A DNA stretch of 64,000 bases from Tetraselmis striata (lineage: Eukaryota; Chlorophyta; Chlorodendrophyceae; Chlorodendrales; Chlorodendraceae). Location of the stretch: NCBI GenBank assembly GCA_006384855.1, contig VCJN01002087.1, positions 186,001 through 250,000 of the forward strand, written 5' to 3'. Positions 47,499 through 59,200 of this stretch are shown here, one piece after another. The number at the start of each line of letters is the position of its first letter. The stretch's first letter is position 1. A model generated the notes under the pieces. The model saw only the letters and a list, made by a program, of their open reading frames with translations. It did no database searches and had not been told where the DNA came from. The position numbers were made by a program, and so were the translations under genes.

Positions 47499-47539
47499 CG
47501 CTTGTGATTTTGGCCCGCTGTTTGGCGCAGGCTAGCCAA

Positions 47540-48368
47540 TGCTGGGCGTGGAAGCTGCGGTGGGGGCAGCCACGACTGACGGCATCCTGGCCGAGAGCCC
47601 GCTCAGCATGCCAGTGATCGACTACTCGTAGTCCCGAGGCGGGCCAGAGGGCAAAGAGTGCCAGAAGGAGGTGGTGCGGGATGGGAGGAAGCGACACGCC
47701 CGGGTCGGAGAAAACCCAGGCTGACGGTCGCAGAGCACAAGTGTTGGTGGGTAGTCGTCGGTGAGGAGTGGTTATTCAGGTGCGCAGCGACTACCGTATT
47801 TAGTGGGGCCCGCGATGGCCTTCTACCCAGAGTCCAGGAGTACCAGCAGGAGTACTAATACTAATTAGGGGGGGCGAAAATTGAGTACTGATTGGTACTC
47901 AATTTGTAATTGAGTACTGCTGGTCAGTACATCAGGAATTGAGTACCGATAGGTTATTTTGTTTCACGCGGGGTATAGCGACTAAGGATTAGGGCACAGG
48001 GTACTCCTCGTGCTGCCGCTAGCGTGGCGCCGGGGCGGGAGCAGAGGGAAAAAAGTGCTGTGATGTCCCAGATTAGGACATTAAAATGTAATTTATTTTC
48101 TCGTGGCACATCTGTTATTCGCAAAGATCCGTAATATACATCAATAGTTGTCGAGTATTCTTTTACACCCCGGATACCATACCCATCTCGAGATCTAGAC
48201 TTCAAAAAAACACGCTGCCCGCGCACGGACGCGCCCGCGCTCCTGCAATCATCACGAGTTACTTCGATAATAAATCGTATTATATTCGCCAAACGCCCGT
48301 CTATAACTCGCTCCGTCCTCCTCCCGGCACCCGCGGGCGCCCGCCGCCCGCGACCGATGACAGCAACC
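47540..48368. other. Intergenic stretch
   Basis: No firm gene was seen. A short minus-strand ATG frame near 47,608 could be a first exon of the oxygenase, but no splice path was established. GTACTCAATT-type short repeats lie near 47,855-47,955. Confidence 0.35.
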
Positions 48369-48535
48369 TTTTTTTTTCGCCTCCGGGACAGGACTGGCAC
48401 CAGTGAAAACCTTGCAGCGTCTCTACGACGGCCGTTTAGGCAGCAATCCAGTTACGGAAAGCCCTGGGTAGGCGACGCTCCGTTATAGTCATCAAGCAAA
48501 TTGCCGAAGCATTCTGCAAGACTAATTGAAGGCCA
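48369..48535 (-). repeat. Dispersed repeat R1, copy 7
   Basis: On the minus strand it runs from GGCCTTCAATTAGTCTTGCA through GCTGCCTAAACGGCCGTCGT and GGTTTTCACTGGTGCCAGTC to GGAGGCGAAAAAAAAA. It is 5' truncated and ends in nine A. Confidence 0.75.
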
Positions 48536-48724
48536 AACCTCTCATCGTCACCGCTGAGAAACGCCGGCACAGCGCGCGCTCGGCGGCCCGCGCTGGTGCT
48601 GCGCGCCGCTCGCTGCGCGAGGCGGGATATTTCATTCGAATATTCTCTTCGCTTGACACCTCACTCACGGGTGTCACCAGCCAGGCTTGCAGTTGGGCTC
48701 GTTCCGGACCGCTCCACAGACAAA

Positions 48725-51388
48725 ATGGAAACGGCGCGGCAGTCACTCCCACTCCTGCTGCTCGGCGGCGACGGCACGGTATCCAGGACGTCGGTGCTCG
48801 CGGCATGTGCGCAGTCGCTGGGCACTGCGGCGGCGATGGCGGGCGGCGGGTGGGCGATGTCTCGCCTCGGCCTGCTGAGTGCCAACACGGCCAAGGGGCT
48901 CGCCAAGATAAGCATGAACCTCACCATTCCGTGCTTGCTCTTCAGCACGGTCGTGGACTGCAGCCAGGTTGGCCTCCGCCCCCGAAAGAGGGAAACCGCT
49001 CGAACCCTACGCATTGCCGGCCGTACTGAATTGCGCTGATACTTTTCCGCTATTTATTTAAAATTACCTCCATTTGCAGAAATAAGTAAAGCAGACGGAG
49101 TCGTAGCGTCCAAGATTTATACGCCCGATCCCAGCGTAGCGTGAAGTCGAACAGGCAATGGTAACGTCCGCACGTCAGCTACCCCATACGGCCGGCTGCT
49201 ACCCCCGCCAAACTGTATCTCTCCTCATGGTGCGGACCGTTGTAGGCGCCTCGCCCACCCCCGCTTTGTCCGTCACGCAGTCGCGCGAGGCCCTGCAAAT
49301 ACCCTCAGCCACGTGGATTATGTTCATTGCTCGCAGCTCGCAGTCGGATTTGAGTTTTTAAGTACTCGCAAGGATACTACAAGCAGTCCCGGCCACCTCC
49401 CCGCCCGGCGCGCCTTCGTATTTCCTAGAAAGAAAATCCGTAGGCTACAGCCCACTTAGCTCAAAGACTAGTGGGTAGTAGCCACTATCCACTGATCCCC
49501 AAACTCGAATCCCTCAGCATGGACCTTCCTCAAGTGCACACCTACCCCCGTCCTTACTTGCACCTACCCTTGGGGGTAGACGCGCGGTCGTGAACTGGAT
49601 GCCCTTGAACGCCGCTGACCCTGAGTATGTCCAGGCCGCCAATCATCTGGTGCCCTCCGGTGTCACTCCAAAAGTAGCCGCTGCCCGCCACTTGTTTATT
49701 TATGTTACCTTTGGTATGTTATTTATATGTTACATGTATATGTAATATGCCGTACGGTCGTCCAGCCCCCCCTACGGCACAGAGCGCTCTGCCGCCGCCA
49801 CGGGCTTTGCTGACTCCCATTCCCGGTGCTGCTGGCTTCCCGACTGGCAGCTTGCCACCTCCGGCGCATCGCCATGCCCGCCGGTGCATGACAAGATCCA
49901 GCAGGGCTGGCCACTGCTGCTGCTGCCACTGCTCAACGTGGCGGCAGGGATGCTCATCGGCTTTCTCCTGACGCTGCTGTTCCGCCCGCCGGAGGACTTC
50001 CGGCGTGCCATCATCGCGGCTGTCGCGTTTGGCAACAGCACCGGCCTGCCCAGTGAGTAGCGTTGCCAAGATAAGCGATTGCTCGCAATGCAGCTCCTCT
50101 ATCTCCACAGCAACCTGCACCATCAACGATCATATTACATCTAGCTAAATGTAGATACACAGTGGTTGGTTTTCTCTATCAAGAAACGACATTTCTTCCA
50201 TGTTCCCTGGCAATATTTTAACGTATATATTATAACGTATATATTATAACATATATATTTCTATACATTAATGATATATAGTAATATATAATTGCCACAT
50301 AATTATGTATTGTGTATTACCAGTATTATATAAGTATAAATACATAAATATAGTTATGTAATGTATATATATATATATACACTTATATATTGGGTCGCAG
50401 GGTTTAGCACCCTAAAACCCCATGTAGGTGAAAAGAGGGAGAGGGAGAGGGAGACAGAGAGAGATTGTGCAACCTCCAACTGTTGAGGAGCGTTGGAAAC
50501 TGTTGCGCTCTACTAAAGCAGGACGCTGTCCCTCACTCACCCCCCACCCCCTGATTGCGGTTCCTCGCAGTCACGCTCCTGTCCATCTCCTACAGCAGCC
50601 TCGGAGGCCACAACGTGCTGGGCGAGGACCCGCTGACCTTCCTCTCCGTATATTTGCTCATCTACCCGCTGCTGACATGGAGCGTGGGCGGCGCGCTGAT
50701 GGGCATCGGCCGAGCCCCCCGCGCCCAGGAGCCCCTCCCCGCCCCGCTGAGCGAGCCGCTGCTTGCGGATGAGGGCGACCCCGAGGGCGGCCCCCCGCCT
50801 GCCCCCCGCGGGAGGCGGGCATGCACCGCAGCGGTGAGGGGCTGGGCGGGCCGGGCGGCGGGGGCGGCATCCGCGGTACTGCAGCCCCCGGTGGTGGCCT
50901 CGCTCGCGGCCATTACGGTGGCCGCCTCCCCGCTGCGCGGCGCCTTTGTGCCGCTGCCGGGCAGCTCGGGCGATGGCGCGCCGCTGCAGTTTCTCGCCGA
51001 CGCCATGCAGCGGCTGGGAGCCGCCGCGGTGCCCCTCAATATGCTCATCCTCGGTGCCTCACTGTCACGCGGCACCGACTGGAAGACCCTCCCCATAGGG
51101 CTCAATCTCTCCATCGCCGCCGGCAAGATGATTGCGATGCCGCTGGTGGGGATGGCATCTGCGGCGCTGCTCCGGCGGTACCTGCCGGGGCGACCCGCCA
51201 GCTTCTACCTGGTCGTGGTCATGGAGACCTGCACCCCGAGCGCCAACAACCTGATGGTCATGGCGGAGCTGGGCGACCAGAACAAGCGCGCGCTGGCGAC
51301 CAGCATCTTCACGCAGTACCTGCTCAGCCCGCTGCTGCTCACCGGCAGCACGTGGCTGGCCATCACGCAGGCGCTGCAAGAGGCCTGA
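48725..51388 (+). CDS. PILS-type auxin efflux carrier-like membrane transporter
   Basis: A multi-pass membrane carrier of the PIN/PILS (Mem_trans) family; in land plants PILS proteins sit in the ER and affect intracellular auxin. Exons: 48,725-48,967; 49,851-50,052; 50,571-51,388, in phase, for 420 residues, about the usual PILS length. Exon 1 starts with ATG (AAAATGG) and encodes two hydrophobic segments, including KISMNLTIPCLLFSTVV. Exon 2 has WPLLLLPLLNVAAGMLIGFL and the family motif VAFGNSTGLP, which joins exon 3 as GLP-ITLLSISYSSLGG. Exon 3 holds a variable Pro/Arg-rich loop (about 50,700-50,860) and the conserved C-terminal half: LQPPVVASLAAITVAASP, VPLNMLILGASLSRG, CTPSANNLMVMAEL and IFTQYLLSPLL. 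Intron 1 starts GTTGGC; intron 2 GTGAGT. Substrate in an alga is unknown. Confidence 0.87.
50210..50395. repeat. AT-rich tract in intron 2 of the transporter gene
   Basis: TATATTATAACGTATA units and (TA)n stretches. Locally AT-rich in a GC-rich gene. Confidence 0.8.
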
Positions 51389-54057
51389 GGTACATTGCGC
51401 ACGGGTCAGAGGTTTTCAGCATTGTCGTCCCAGGCAGGTATTATTAGCTACAGGGTGGTGCTGCTCAGTCTCACGCATCCATGCTGTAGTGCTACTTAAA
51501 TCGATGTATAATATTAGAGAGAGAGAGGGGGGGGGGGGGGGGCTTACATGGAGCTGTAAGTGTTTTTAGGTCAGCGCGGCATCCCAGTTGGGTAAACAGC
51601 TAAGCCCTTCGTGTAATACTATGATACTCGTGTTAATAGCATTGTATTGTTTTCTCAAGAAATGTAATATGAAAAACTGACAATATTTTCCCACCCACAG
51701 TTTCGTCCCCGCCAGGCCCAAATGCCCGCAAATGCACGGCAGCTATGAGATTGCCAAAGATGCCAAAGAGTTTCCGCAGGACCCTTTCATGCAGAAGCAG
51801 AGTGAATGTCGCTGTCTCTCATCAGAGCCAATCTTCGGATGACAGTGTTCAAAATGTAGTTTGCGGTAGTGCAATACTTCTCCGGTCTGAAGAAATGTGG
51901 GGTGCACGTCTGCTGTCACCTACGTGAATAAGTGAATAAAACGCTTTCAAAATGGCGCGGCGCATGGTGGTTTTTTGAGGCTGGTGCGCACATGCTGGTG
52001 CTCCGTGATTATACTTCTGGATGTGCAGCTGATCGCGCAGTCAGCAGGACTGGGTGGATCCTTGCCATTTGCAACATCATATTTGCCTATTTTGGTCCGC
52101 CGCGCACAAGCAGTACGTAATTGTCGCGAGCCAATCAACTAGCCTCGCGACTGCTGATGGTGCCATGGACATGCGTTTTTACTGGCGAGCGCAGAGGCAC
52201 ACCACCAAGGTCGCGACGAAGACATTTCACGTTTTCCCGAGGGTTTCTACTTAGTCCACCAATACGGCGATGCCGCTGAACTTCCAATGAACTGCACCAC
52301 TACTGAGCTTGATGCAGCGTGCCTAACCCAGTGAACCTTGATAAGATGGCCCTTGCAAGCATGTATCACCGCTGCTTTAACATTAATGCAGCTGCCGACA
52401 GCTGTCTAGAGCTGGCCGCTATCGAACAACATATCACATGTCGCAAACAGGAGCAACTGTTGCGTTTCGCGAGCGTCAGCATAAGTGCTCTAAAACTGCG
52501 AAAGGCCGCTGCCGCATGCCAGCATATCACCACATAGCACGCCTGCGCCCTCTCCGCAATCAAAACTGAAGTACCATGGACATTATTTCATTGAATCTCG
52601 TGCCCTACAAGACGGCTGGCCAGCTATGGTAGTCGACTCAGCCGATATGGTCGAGTGCCCTTCACTCGTCGTCGCGAGTCTGCATTTTTGCACGTCATCG
52701 GTGCATGTTTGTTGGGGAACCCTTTGTGCTGCATTGGAGCCCGCTTCTTAGCGCTACCGCCGAATCAACCGGGTCGCGCATCAGAAATGTTTGCATTCTG
52801 TCGCGTCATCTGCCTTATCCTTTATCGCACGCGGAATGTTTGCTTATACGTGTCCAGTGACTGATTTCACGGTCGGTCGACACTCGCTTGCTTGTGTACG
52901 CTTAGACACGCGGGTGCTGTTTTGCGGCATTGCACGCTTACACGCGGCGTCGCACGATGTTCACGCTTACCACGATGTCGCACGATGGTTTCGGAGCGCC
53001 ACCTGCGCCAGGCAAAAAACGCCCACTCACTGCCAGGGTGACGGTACGCGTTTCTTTCCTGGTTTCGGAGCGCACTGTGCTTTGCACCCCGACAGTTCCC
53101 ATACCACTGCGAGGGTTATGTGCGCCGCCCGACGCCGGCACTTCGCCGATCGTGACGAAAGCGAGAGGTGTGTTCTCAGTCGTCGCGAGTGCGCCAAGCA
53201 GTGGTGGCCATCTGCAAAGACGACGGCGCAGCGAGGTTCTGTCGTGGTGACCCGCTTGCTCTATGCCCCGATAGCCCCCACGACACAATATTGAGCTGTC
53301 TATGAACCGCCATCCTCCGGGACCCGGGGGCAACGACTGGCACCGCGGTCGACATTTCTGACGGGGTCATTCGATCTGGCGTATTGCCTTTCAGGTTTCA
53401 GAGCCCCCGGGTGCTCTTTGTATCGTCTGATGCGATGGTGGCGCGTAGCAGGCGAACTCGTAGCACGCACATATGTTAGTATCTTCCTGCACGGATTGCG
53501 TAGGCGCTCGCTGTAAGCCACCAGCACTCCGTCATGCGGCAGTGCGGCACCGTTGGCGCTGCGTGCTGGCTGGCACCCGGGACACCTGGCAACATATTGC
53601 GATATAGAATGGGGTTTAACGGCAGGGTGTGTGATTGATTCTGCTCCGATATGCCCCAAAGTAGCAAGCTCAGCGTGCCAAGCACAAAATTACCTATCAC
53701 GTGTGCGCCGTTGCATGCACCCGCTATTCGCTAACAACTATGCGTGCCATGCCACCGACAGACGAATCAGCAGCGGCCTCGGGACATCGTCATGCCCATT
53801 GCTCTGACTCCACGGTGCTCTGTACCTGCAGCATGCAATGCGCCCAGCACTGCCCTAGCATGGCCCCCGGCTCCCCCCCTGCGATGCGCAGGCTGACGAG
53901 TAACTTCGCCCCCGAGAAATCGCAGCTGTCCATCCCCTCACCTGGCCAGCAGCTCGGGCGGAATTTGTTACCTCGTGTTAAATCTACACAAATCACACAA
54001 CGACGGCACCACCGCGCCCCCAACGCTGTTGTCAACGCTGATGCATTTTTCACCCAG
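51389..54057. other. Intergenic stretch between convergent genes
   Basis: It starts with (GA)n and a G-run at 51,526-51,542, probably in the transporter 3' UTR. The rest shows overlapping short frames on both strands without domains. No RNA gene was recognised. Confidence 0.4.
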
Positions 54058-56162
54058 CTACCACATGTTTGGGTCGGAGTACACCGGCCCCCGCACCACG
54101 CGCTGCATGCTGGTGATGTGCAGGTTCTCGTACGCGATGTCCAGGTCAGTGAAGTCGCGGAAGAGCTCCAGCATCGTCTGGTTGCCCTCCGCAAACCTGT
54201 CACACTCGGGCGGGCAAACCAGCTCATCAGTGCCGACCCGCCGGCGACACGGGCAATCATGCCACGTGGATTGACCCCCCCCCCCCCCCCCCCCCCCCAC
54301 TGTTCAGCATGGAACGGACCGAAACGTCACATTCCATGTTGATGTGCCTGTGGCACAGCATGCGGGTACATTACAGGCTCCGACTTAAAAGAAGGGGAGG
54401 GGGAGGGGGTTGGTCATGATGATGGATGAACATCGCGCATAGTGGACACCATCCGGCATCACTGCAAACTGACCCAACACTGGTATCGCTCCATGTAACG
54501 GGTACAAGGGAGCCGGCAGGGTGCTATGAAACACTGCGAATGGGAACCTGCCCTTTGCCCTGCCGGAGGTCGAATGTAGGCGAAAGCATAGCGCAACTAC
54601 AGCGAATGTTCCTATTAAAGGTTACATGCGCGCCCAAATTGAGGCCTATCTATAATGAGGGTTCTTATAGGTGCGTCGGCACCTGCAGCTCAGGACCGAC
54701 CAATCAAGCGGACAGCGCCGTGGTGAGCGCTACCCCGCAAAGGGTCTTTCAGGTTCTCATCCCCCACCCCCCTTCGTCCCATTACCGCCAGGAGGCTTTC
54801 CATCCTTAGCATGGGTGGGGTATTGTGGGCAGGGGAGCCTGGAGGGGAGGGGGGGGGGGGGGGGGGGCGGGGGCGGGGGAGTGGTCACCGGCCCATGCGC
54901 TGCATCAGCAGCCCCAGCCGCCAGCGGGGCTGCCAGTCGCTGTACTCCGCGCGGTCCGCCGCGTCGCGGTAGTCCTGCAGCGCCTCCTCCCAGAAGCGCC
55001 CGTGCTGCGCATCAAAGCCGAGGCCCTCCTTGATGAGGCCGCGCATGAGGCGCGGCGCCGCGGACGCGGGGAACTTGCGCGCCTTGTCGTCCACCGTCAC
55101 CACCACCTTCTCCGGCGGGCTGTGCAGGTACTTGTCGTGGCTGTTGATCAGCAGCTCCACGGGGTAGAGCGTCGGGAACAGCATGCGCACGCTGCGCATG
55201 CACAGGGCACGACACAACATGTCAGCAGCGGTGGTCCGCGATGGCCACCAGTAGGGCACAAACACGGCAGAACGTCTAAAGCATGTCTTCTAGCATGCTT
55301 GAAACGCCAACAGCACACCTCAGCGAATAACGCACGCCAAAATCCTATGGTTGCTGTTGCAAATGCAGCGCCTATCTCGCCATTGACAGGCTGCACTGTA
55401 AGCGGGCCCTGAGACACCTACACCCACACCCAGATACCATGTACACAAACACAAAAGCAACCAGTGACAATAATTGGCGGTTGTAAATGTCAAAAGCAGA
55501 AATTGGCGTCAAGGTGAATGTATGTACATTATAAATATTCGGTGGCAATGCACCGGCAGCCATTATGCGCTGATATCATGTGCGGTCATGAAGCGTAGCC
55601 ACGCAATGAAACCGGGCTTTAACGAGCTTCCAATGAGGACGTGCGTGTGAGAACAGGCCAGCGGACGGAAGTCTCAAGCATGGCGCCATGAGGATACGAG
55701 GGGCGGGTGCGAAGGGGCACCTGGAGAGCGAAAACTCTTGGTTCTTCAGCAGCGTCTGGTGCATCGACTCCTCGCGGATGCGATAGAGGAACGCAAACTC
55801 GCGCACGTACAGCGGGCGGATGCCGACGCGCTGCTCCACGCCCACCCAGAAGGCCCAGTCCTCGTAGCCAAACAGCGTGGTGGTGGGGTAGCCGCCCGGC
55901 ATGGCGTCCCACAACGACTTGTGGAACACGGCGCTGCAGTGAAACATGTTGGTGTAGCGCAGATCCAGCGGGTCGTACTCGGGCAGGATCCACGTGAAGT
56001 CGCGCCCAAAGCCCTGCAGGTTGGCGATGGCCAGGTTGGCGCGCCCGTTGGCGCCATCCAGCAGCGCCATCGCCTGCGGGCGCAAGCAGCCCCACCGGCA
56101 GCACTCAGCGCGGCGGCAGGACAGTCATGCAGCAGAACCAATCCCTGCCAGCGACAGTATTG

Positions 56163-56245
<83 letters not shown>

Positions 56246-59200
56246 CATATATCGCGTATTGTGGCATTTAATGGATACGGATTATATCACGAAAACCTGA
56301 TAACATTTATAAAATATACTATCTAAGCTTTTTATAAAATATACACCCGCACCCGTTGTCTGTGGTAGTAGTATATGACATCCACTTACCCGTACAATAC
56401 AGCACTGCTTTACTAAGACGATATATATGCATAAGACGACATTTAGACCGGTATACGTAGACATATAATTAAATCAGGCCCGGATGATGTTGAGCATGAG
56501 GTTGATGCTGCTGCTGCTGGGGGGGGGGGGGGGGGGGGGAGTGCAAGGCGCCCTCATGGGCACACTGCCTTTTCCAGGAAGTCGGTGGCGATGATGTCGT
56601 CCGAGTCGAGCGGGAAGATCCATTCGGCGCGTGCAAAGCGGATGCCAAAGTTGCGCGCGTCCGCGAGGCCGCCGTTCTTCTTCAGCAGCAGCCGCATGCG
56701 GTAGCCCTGCGCGCTGTAGCGCGCCACCAGCGCGGCCGCGAGCTGCTGGCTGTTGTCGGTGGAGCCGTCGTTGACAATGATCATCTCCCAGTCCTTGAAG
56801 GTCTGCGCCACGACGCTGTCCACCGTCTCGCCCAGCACGTCGGGCTGGTTGTACAGCGGCACGATGATCGACACACGCGGCCGCTCGTGCGCCGTCACGT
56901 ACTTGAGCGCCGTGCGCTCCTGCCAGCAGCTGGCCAGGCTCTCGGTCCGCCGCGCGCACAGGGCGCCATCCACCGCGATGTCCACTGCCTGCACCGCCTC
57001 GCCCTGGGACGCCACCTGCCCGTCGTGCACCCGGTACCCGATGCGCACGCAGGCGCCCTCCTGCCCGTATTTGTTCACCTGCGTCGCATCATGAGGCGAT
57101 GTCAGAGAGAAAGGGGAGAAGGGGAAGAGGGGGGGAAGGGGGGTAATTGGCATGTGCTGCATGAAGAGTGCTGCATGAGAAGCAGACGCAAGCAGCCCAA
57201 GGGGTCCGCAGACCAGATGGGTGAGACAACGCAGTAGTGGCGCATGAAGAGCAAGAGCAAGATGACATGCCGCGTCAAGCAGCGGGCAGATGTCACCCCC
57301 TACTCCCTCCCACCATGGCATAGGCCCCAATGAACGCCCTGTCTGTGCTGAGGCGTGTTTCTAGGGCTCTGAGGGTGGGTAAATAGGGTAGGTGAGAGAA
57401 AGTTAGGCGCGCTACACACACTATGATGCGCTGCCGAGGTGGAAGCGGGATGGGGGGGAGGGGGGGGGGGGGCAAAGAGGGGGCAACGGAGGCTCACCGG
57501 CACGGCCTCCGGGGCGCGGTAGAGCACCTGACTGGCGGGATGCTGCACCTGCACCGGCACGCTCGTGACGGGCTGGAACGAGCCGTCGGCAACCTGCTGC
57601 AGCACCTGCCCCACCGCGGGCAGGGAGGTGATGAAGGGGCTGACGGCCTGGCCTACACGCCACCAAAGGAGACGCAGACGCAGCGGGGCACTCAGCCACT
57701 GTGGGGAGATATAGAGGGGCGGGGGCAGGGTCAGTGGGGCGGGGGGGGGGGGGGGGGGGGGGGGGGTTCGCTGGGCCGCACCTTCCGCCGACTTGCCGAC
57801 GAGCTTGATGGTGATGGATTGGTTGAGGGCCACGCAGGGCACGTGCACCGGCGCGTTGGAAGGCACCCAGCGCGGCGTCCTGCGCGCGAGGGGGGGGGGG
57901 GGGGGGGGGGGCGTGGGGGGTCAGCCAAAGGGACAGAAAAGGGCGGAGACGCGGGAGGGGGAGGGAGGGGGGAGCTGGCTGGCTCGGCTCGCATTGGCTG
58001 CCTTAAATTTGGCCCCCATTCTCCACCTGATACAACAACACTGGCAGACACTTCCCGTGGGGCGGCAGTACGCTGTACTGTCCAATTGGGTTTGCGGGTT
58101 CCGCAAGTAAGGCACTGTTTCGCAGTTTCACACCACCGAGTCGGAGATTCTGTGCAATGCCCGTGGAGTTCTCTGATGGATAGCCAAACAAGGAACGTCA
58201 TCGTTGTTTGTGATGGGGTCGCGTGGAACAGTAAGCAGCGAACGCAAAGCGCGGATACGGGGTATGGCGTGCAGTAGAGTCACATCTGCCCTTTTGCCCA
58301 TTACTATTCGGTGTGATAAAAGCATTCCATCATCATAAGACTCGGCATGTTTGTGCGGCGTTGACGCCTGCTCAGCCCAACTGCGAGCTGCCCAACAACG
58401 GCTGTCTTCCACTGGCATCATGTTGCCAAGCGGGCAGTGGCCTCCGGGCATGTGGATGCCTCAGGGGGGGGGGGGGGGGGGGGGGCGCACCTCCTGCCCT
58501 GGCCCAGGTGCGCGTGGTTGCCAAAGCGGGTCATGTCCCGCAGCAGCGGCCCCTCGCCCTCGTCCATGCGCCAGTACCCCATCTGCGCAGCGTCCCATGG
58601 AGCTTCAGGCCGCATGCCGCCCGCCCCCCGCAGCTGCCCTCACCAGCGGCAACCGCCATGCCCACCACGCCCGCAAAATTACTTGAACATACTAGGCTAC
58701 AAGTTGACTAATGTGAAAGATGCGCAAAAATCACAACGCACCAATGCTATATTGCAAATAAAGAAGGGCAAACAGCAGGAGAAGAGGGAGAGAGAGAGAG
58801 AAACCCTACATGGGGCTGCAGGTGCGTACAAGGCATGGCCGCCTCCCAATCGGGCAAGCTGCAAAGCCCTCTGCAAGCCAGTAAAATGTATAACAAAGGC
58901 AAGAGTCCAATCCAGATAGGCATCGCAATGAAAATGGAATGTTGATCGATTTCAGCCTTCAATTTGCATCTTGTGGGTGAGAGGGGGGGGGGGGGGGGGG
59001 GGGGCTGTTACCAGGCCGGGCTCGTTGCCGGTGGGCTGCTGCTCCATGAGCTGGAACACCTCCTGCGCCTCCAGCGCGCGGTTCCACACCTGCAGCTCGT
59101 CCAGCTCGCCCCAGAAGGGATCCCACTCGGCGCCGCCGATGGAGAGGAAGCCGTCCGCGTCCAGCCCCTGGCCCGCCACGAAGGTGCGGCTGCCGGGCAC

